DNA of 64,000 nucleotides from Hirundichthys speculiger (Eukaryota > Chordata > Actinopteri > Beloniformes > Exocoetidae): contig JAGFBZ010000011.1 in assembly GCA_018398805.1 (NCBI GenBank), positions 124,001 to 188,000 of the forward strand. The letters are read 5' to 3'. The notes below the pieces were generated by a model. It made no database searches. It was not told the DNA's origin and worked only from the letters and a program-made list of their open reading frames with translations. Positions 58,901-64,000 of this stretch are shown piece by piece. Every line of letters starts with the position of its first letter. The stretch's first letter is position 1. The position numbers were made by a program, and so were the translations under genes.

Positions 58901-61900
58901 TACGTCGTTAGTATGATGAGCTTTGTGACTTGAAGGTGCAGAGCAACTGAGGGCAATAGAAGTTTTAGTATTTGTCCACTTTGACTTGTGGAGTGAGGAC
59001 GATGATTTAGATCAAAGGTCAAGTGTTAAATCATGAGATATCTGCATTTGATTGTACTAAACTTTTGATAAGTTATCAGCTCAGTTAAAGTAAATGAAAG
59101 CGGCAGCTCTCTGTAACAGCACGCATATACACCAAATATCATTTCTTGTGTGTTTCTTGTGTCAACAACAGGAAGTGTCATCTTTGTGTCACGTTGAAGT
59201 GAGAGGTTTGATTGGAGCTGATTAGAAACCAATCGTAGCCAAGTCATCTTGACACCTTGCCACTGACTACTGCCACTTTGCACCATTGTTGCTGATGGAT
59301 TTTTAATTTTGCCATGCTGCTGATTTTGTGCTGAATTTTGCATGCCTTCGAAGTAAATGCACCCCCCATCACAACACATGGTACGTGAACATAGGAAAAA
59401 AGCCAAATGAATTATTGTGTCTGTTCTTACTCAAGTCACGTGGACACGTCTGTGTTGTTTGAAAAAAATTTATATATCAGACACTGGTCATTTTAGCCTT
59501 GTGTGAATGTAGATTTTGTTACTTTGCACTTCCAGCAATGAGTAATCCCTTGATGGCTTATAAAAAAAAAATTAATGACTCCATGGCTTGACTCATTCAG
59601 TAGAATTTTAGGCTTGGTATGCTGGTTTCTAGTCAAATGTGTGATTGCATATATTTAAAAGGGCAGAGAAGAACTGAAAACCATATATCATACTCAGAAA
59701 TATCTATTGTTGTTGGTGCTCTTGTTGTACAAACTTTTCAAAGACAGTTTTGAATGGCTGCTTGTTATCTGGATATGATGTAGATCTGTGGTGGTAGGTG
59801 AGCAGTCAGTTTAATGGCACACTTTATGAATCCCCACTGTTTGAAGTATGAGTTGGATGAATGGCAGCTGTGGCATGGCCTCAAAGGACTCTGCCATTCC
59901 AAATGGGATAGATGACAGCTGTAGCAGTGTTTATTACAAGCTTGTAAGTACATCATATTTACATTTCTCCTCATGCTTAACGTCTGTGAAGATTCTCAGT
60001 CATCCAGGTCATGGTATGTTTAAGTGCTGAGCAATTGCAGTTGCGAAAGGTTCTTAAAAATATTTAACTTGTCACCTAAAAAGCTTTACAGTTTTTGTTG
60101 CGCTCAGAGCTTGTGCAGTTTCCATTTAGTGACATCAAATTAGTGTACGTTACATACTTTAAGTCATTGTAACAAATTTTACACGTTTTCAAGACTGTTC
60201 ATAGGAATTAGGAAATACCTTGCATTATATATGTCTTCTATATAGAATGATCATTTTTTGCAAAGAATGCTTTTCTTATTATCTGTACCTGCTGCTTTGT
60301 GGCTTGGTTAGATTTGATCTTGTTTGGTGAAAAAGTTTGGTAAATTGCAAAATTTGAAGGAGTATGGATGGACTGGTACAAAATAAAGGAACCATACCAT
60401 TAGAAATTGAATGGTGCTGTTGCACTACTGTCATGCAGATTACAACTGCTGGGAAGATTACAAATATTTGGTTTTTTTTTTTTTTTTTTTTTTTAAAAAT
60501 GTTTTTGTTCTCTGATCTTCAAAACTTAATCCGTTTTTTTTTTTTAAACTAAGTGAAATTTCCTTTTCCTCCTACCTTCATTCTCCTATATATATATTTT
60601 ATTGTTTATTAATCCTCAACATTACTTTTTCCATCTTCTTTGTCTCCTGTTTGATCCCTCCTTCCCCCGTCCATCATTCCTTCCATTTAGCTGGCCACTT
60701 CCTCACTTGGAGCCCAGTCAGATCAGACTGATAGTGTACCAGGACTGCGAGAGGCGTGGCCGAAATGTCCTCTTCGACTCCAATGCCAAGAAAAGGGGCA
60801 CAGAGGAAAACCCCATTACCGTGAGTCATGCGTTTATTTTGAGCATATTTGTGGGTGTGAGCGTTTTTTCTTTTGGTTACTTTTGCAATCAAATCAAAGT
60901 ATAGTCTTATGTTTTGTTTATGCATGTGTCTCAAACTGTTATTTTTTTTTAAGTTCAACCTCATTTGAAAAGAGTATGAAATTTTTTAAAAATTGGATTT
61001 GAGTTGTGAATAGTACCTAATAATTTTACCTAGTAATTTTTATTTATTATTATTTTTTTTTTTTTTTTTTGTAGCATTTTAAGCCCTGTGATCAGTTTTT
61101 CACGGCACTTCCTGAAGACAAAACTTTGAAAATGCAAGCATGTTAGTGAGAGCACAAGCCAGTAATTCCAGTCTGAAGGGCTTCTTCAGTACTACCTGAC
61201 ATATGTGTATGTCTGGCCCACCATTCCTCCCTTGTGGGTCATTAGGTTCATTGACAGGTGTAAACTATATGCTTACCTGATCAACATGTGAGACATTTGG
61301 ACATGTAAATCAGTGTCTGATTGGATGTAAACATACATAGAGATTCTCCAATGTTCTTTAGGTGTGATTTGGTCAAACTTGAGGGCACCTCCATTGTTTA
61401 ATGATGGCTGGACAGCAATTTATCCATTGTGGGAAAGGAAGGTAGGTGATATAAAGGAGGACTGAAAGATGCCCTCTAGTATCACCTTTCCAATCCAACA
61501 GTTACAATGAGGCCTTGAGACCCCTCCTTCTCCCATTCACATGTGCACACTTCAGTTCATGTAACCAAAATGTTTCACATTCTGGTCAGTTACACACCTT
61601 ACAGTTGACAGTAACCCTAATGACCCATATGAGGGCAGGCTGGTCAGTGACTTACATGTGACTTTGATGACTCACAAAGTATGAATGTCCCATCAACAAT
61701 CTAAGTCTGAAATTTCCCACCAATTGGTTAGAATGGATCAGAGGTGAAACTTTTTTTTTCTAATTTAAAAAGCTAAATTGCCTCTCCCATAGTCTACCAA
61801 TCACTTGATTGATATAATTTTCCCCCTTCCTCCTTCCCCCCATGCCACCACTCTTGGCCCTTTAAAAAAAAAAAAAAAAAATCTAAATAACATGCTCAAT

Positions 61901-62831
61901 ATTGTCACCACACTGCTATGAGTTGGTGTTTGACCTTGACTGGTTTGTTTTGCTACACTTATCTCCAATAATAATAGTCTCAGCTGACAACCTGTGTGTA
62001 AGCAGCATTCTTTCATCCTCACATGACAGGCGTGTCACTCATTGTCTGCCTTTTTTTCCTCTTCCTTCTTGCCTGTCTTTATGCCTCTGGTTTACTCTCA
62101 TCTTTTCAAAATTTTCCCCCATTCTGTACTTGTTTTCTGTTTATCATTCTGTCCTTAATCTGTCTGTTTTTGATGTCTGATTACCACGTTTTGCTTTTCT
62201 ATATTAACCTGGTAATCTTATCTCTCCTGCTATGTCCTAATAACCTCTTATAAATCACCTTCTAGCTTTGGTCCATCTTAACATTTCAGAAATTTGTCTA
62301 CCAACTCTTCCTACACCTTTCTTTACTATATTTTTCTTTATATTAGATTTTTCTCCATCTCACCTTTCTTTCTCAGCTCATTCTCCAATACAAAGTACCC
62401 TATTTCAGTTGGCATGACTCCAGATAAAGTCGCTCATATTTGTTTTATGTATTAGAAATGAGAACTTCTCTGAGAGGATTCATTTTAGCTGGTGCCAATA
62501 TTTTTGGTGCATTCTGCAGTGTTAAGGGTTTGCCACCTAGTGAGTTATATCACATGATTTCTGTTTTTGCTCACATTTTAAAATTCATTTTAGTCTTGGA
62601 TGTGCATAACACAGAATGACTCAAAGAAGAATAGAAACACAAGGAATCAAACAAGAGATTGAGATGTATCAGATGGGTAATAAAGACTCTTGAATCAAGA
62701 GAAGACAATCAGGAAGAGGAATGTTGGAAAAAAAAATATATGGAAACAGTTGGAGAAGGGAAAAAAGCATTGTAAGAAAGGGAGAAAGCTGCTGGATCAA
62801 GAAATGGATGTAGTTGGAGTGGTGGAGGGCG

Positions 62832-62874
<43 letters not shown>

Positions 62875-63905
62875 AGTCATTGCAGCGCTGCTCAGTCACG
62901 AGTTCCTGAAGAGTCATATGACTAGCAGTCACATGCTGCTGGACTCTGTGTTCATACCTCACACTGCACTGCAGCAGACTTACTAACACACCCATGTGCA
63001 TACTCAAACATACACTCCTCAGTGTGAGAGTGGATTTGTGAGGGCAAACGTGTCACTATGCACAAACATAACTCATACAAATCTTAGAAAATGAAAGGGC
63101 ACAATAATTTGGCCACAAGCTGACTGTTATCTGTAGATCACAATGAAGCAACAATTATCTTTCTTGCTGGTTGCTTGTTTTCCTTTTCTTCTTTTATTCT
63201 TCCTGTCTTTGCATCAGCTGCAACAGTGGTGTCAAGTGAGCTTTTAGAGGCGAGCTAAAAAGCATTCACACATGCACTCGCACACTCTCTCCTGCCCCTT
63301 CCCACCCTCCCAAATGCTTTCCGCCTGAATAGACTGCCAAGTTGAGAAGGCACATGACTCAGGCTGATTGAGTTCACATTGCTGTTAGTGAGCCATTTAG
63401 CCAAATGCCTCTGGATTAAGTTTCTGTAGTTTTTATTTTATTTATTTCCATACAGTGACTTCATTTATATTTATACATGAAAAAGTTTACCTTTTAGCCA
63501 GCAACTGTTTTTCATTACAATTTATTTTAAATTAATTTTTTTATTTATTAAAAAAAAAAAAAAGCTTTAAGGCTTCTTAATGTAGGTAGTTAAAAGGATA
63601 GTTTTACTGTCTTTCAAAGGAGAAGGGGAAAAAAAATCTACATTGTTTTTCCAGATTTTGTTAATAGTGCATGAATTATGCTTTAAAGGAAATTATGTGC
63701 AGTCTTTAGAGTCGGATGAATGTGTGTTTGTTGTCATGTGTGTGAAATTTTTGTCTTTACCCCACAGAGCACTGATGGCCAGGTCAAGATGTTTGGGAAA
63801 TGCTGCCAGCTCCGACCCACAGGAGGTAGCAACAGTTCCCTGGACAGCTCGTCTTCCTGCACCTCTGAAACCAAGGAAACCAAGGAGCAGGGCCTCCGCT
63901 TCCAG
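43854..63905 (+). CDS. fnip1: Folliculin-interacting protein 1 (FNIP1), 5' part: coding exons 1-3
   Basis: FNIP1 binds folliculin and AMPK. The FLCN-FNIP complex acts on lysosomes as a GTPase-activating protein for RagC/D and so controls mTORC1 and TFEB/TFE3. Three exons join to [13 protein letters not shown], then [55 protein letters not shown] and SSLDSSSSC, which follows the human FNIP1 N-terminus almost residue for residue ([33 protein letters not shown]). This is the start of the N-terminal longin/DENN region. About 119 residues of a roughly 1,100-residue protein are inside the window and the rest lies to the right. Intron 1 is 16.7 kb and intron 2 is 2.9 kb. It is same-strand with meikin and acsl6. 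Confidence 0.96.
45622..45973. mobile_element. Degraded hAT-like element
   Basis: The left end TAGGGCTGGGCAGTTAATCG and the right end ATATTGGCCCTGCCCTTT pair imperfectly. The flanks share ACAAAG. The left end matches the TAGGGCTGGGC class of fish hAT termini. Confidence 0.55.
46048..46092 (-). repeat. Short 3' tail of an L2-like LINE
   Basis: ACTTTATGAATCCCAAAGGG is the complement of the CCCTTTGGGATTCATAAAGT tail, the same kind of tail as at 38712-38735. Only the last few tens of bases are present. Confidence 0.55.
46289..46317. repeat. Perfect palindrome, 14-bp arms
   Basis: AAATATATCCACTA, a single T, then TAGTGGATATATTT. Extra copies of CTTAAATATATCCAC lie just to the left as direct repeats. 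Confidence 0.85.
47461..47518. repeat. 58-bp near-perfect hairpin, 24-bp arms
   Basis: The arms GCGCTTTCCGCAAACTCGG… and …CCGAGTTTGCGGACAGCGC pair with one mismatch around a 10-base loop TGCGGTCGCG. It lies inside the 47.3-48.9 kb element and is far more GC rich than its surroundings. Confidence 0.9.
48363..48742. mobile_element. hAT, 380 bp, nested in a larger element
   Basis: It starts TAGGGCTGTAGCGATACG and ends ATCGCCCAGCCCTA, flanked by ACCCTAAT and ACCCTAAC (8 bp, one mismatch). Its interior is a deleted, inverted relative of the element at 49546-50493. Confidence 0.88.
49691..49889 (+). pseudogene. BED zinc-finger first exon of a hAT transposase, truncated
   Basis: ATG 49691 opens [20 protein letters not shown], then [20 protein letters not shown] and [14 protein letters not shown], a BED finger (C-x2-C plus SGNTTNL). 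A TGA at 49853 follows; beyond it PHLNI..HPDK-like codons continue in a shifted frame up to a gtaatg donor at 49890. The stop disables it. Confidence 0.8.
50124..50352 (-). CDS. MADF (Myb/SANT-like) domain exon, intact, inside a hAT
   Basis: On the minus strand an open 229-bp stretch lies between an AG acceptor (just before 50352) and a consensus GTAAGT donor (50123-50118). It encodes [20 protein letters not shown], then [20 protein letters not shown] and [18 protein letters not shown], the three-helix MADF pattern with W…W, a DNA-binding domain found in transcription factors and as the partner protein of Harbinger elements. No ATG at the start, so an upstream exon would be needed. Whether it is transcribed is unknown. 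It could be a captured host exon or a remnant of another transposon. Confidence 0.6.
50699..50890 (+). pseudogene. THAP zinc-finger relic
   Basis: From ATG 50699 the frame reads MAEKVRG, stop, [21 protein letters not shown], stop, then [20 protein letters not shown] and DHFNQSGYS. The LPKxExLRKKW, then CSDHF pattern with C-x2-H is that of THAP domains. The first stop falls at the expected first zinc-binding Cys and the second at the conserved Trp. It probably belongs to a P-element-like or other THAP-bearing transposon; its ends were not found. Confidence 0.65.
60691..60820 (+). CDS. fnip1: fnip1 coding exon 2
   Basis: It is flanked by catttag and gtgagt. It encodes [20 protein letters not shown], then [17 protein letters not shown] and TEENPIT, completing the split Ser of exon 1 and ending in phase 0. 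Confidence 0.97.
60821..63767 (+). other. fnip1: fnip1 intron 2
   Basis: A 2.9-kb intron bounded by gtgagt and ccacag. It contains an (AG)n tract, pyrimidine-rich stretches (62040-62380) and homopolymers, and no exon or element with recognisable ends. Confidence 0.8.
62835..62869. repeat. (AG)n microsatellite in fnip1 intron 2
   Basis: About 35 bp of AG repeat. Confidence 0.95.
63768..63905 (+). CDS. fnip1: fnip1 coding exon 3
   Basis: It is flanked by ccacag and gtaatg. It encodes [20 protein letters not shown], then [17 protein letters not shown] and GLRFQ, 46 codons in phase 0, matching the AQVKVFGKCCQL..SSLDSS region of FNIP1. Confidence 0.97.
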
Positions 63906-64000
63906 GTAATGCACGCAGCCTGAGACTCGGAGGAGAAATGTTTTCACTCCTCTGCAGCTCTGCATTCATGCCTGTATACTCAAAGTCAATGTAAGCAGCA

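Larger units (their letters stand above)
43946..60690 (+). other. fnip1: fnip1 intron 1 (16.7 kb)
   Basis: It is bounded by gtacct and catttag. It holds an L2-like tail, a palindrome, and at least four DNA-transposon bodies between 45.6 and 50.5 kb, plus a THAP-like relic to about 51 kb. From about 51.0 to 60.7 kb I see only AT-rich unique-looking DNA with homopolymer runs, including a C-run/A-run at 52430-52460 after an AATAAA that resembles a retroposed poly(A) tail. No further gene is supported. Confidence 0.8.

Overview
This 64-kb window is vertebrate nuclear DNA, almost certainly from a ray-finned (teleost) fish. Short conserved exons are separated by long AT-rich introns with GT-AG boundaries. 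The background is full of fish-type repeats: hAT and Tc1/mariner elements, L2-, L1/Tx1- and other LINE tails, tRNA-derived SINE-like copies and long (TA)n tracts. There are no operons, ribosome-binding sites, CRISPR arrays or bacterial features.

Three protein-coding genes lie head to tail on the + strand: acsl6 (coding 12112-36540, 20 coding exons), meikin (coding 40536-42681, 8 coding exons) and the 5' end of fnip1 (coding exons 1-3 at 43854-63905, running off the right edge). From memory, this is the order of FNIP1, MEIKIN and ACSL6 on human chromosome 5q31, so synteny supports all three names. The synteny matters most for meikin, a fast-evolving meiotic kinetochore gene that similarity alone would probably miss.

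Layout: 1-12094 is upstream of the first acsl6 coding exon and holds five or six DNA transposons, a SINE-like copy and a (TA)n tract. 12095-36540 is acsl6; its introns carry a hairpin-forming minisatellite, a hAT nested in an older repeat, a LINE tail, and a Tc1 transposase relic split by an L1/Tx1 insertion. 36541-40535 is the acsl6 3' UTR followed by a minus-strand L2/CR1-like reverse-transcriptase relic. 40536-42720 is meikin. About 1.1 kb further on is the fnip1 promoter, with a palindromic CACGTG E-box and two CCAAT boxes. fnip1 intron 1 (16.7 kb) contains a transposon cluster at 45.6-51 kb with remnants of three different transposase-type DNA-binding domains: BED, MADF and THAP.

The three genes have unrelated roles: long-chain fatty acid activation, meiotic kinetochore control, and folliculin-dependent AMPK/mTORC1-TFEB signalling. 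They are neighbours by ancestral synteny, not by pathway. The points most worth a second look are the meikin orthologue with a separase-like site, a one-base frame problem in acsl6 at the conserved TGDIGKW block, the apparent lack of an alternative acsl6 gate exon, and the intact MADF exon with splice sites inside a hAT element.
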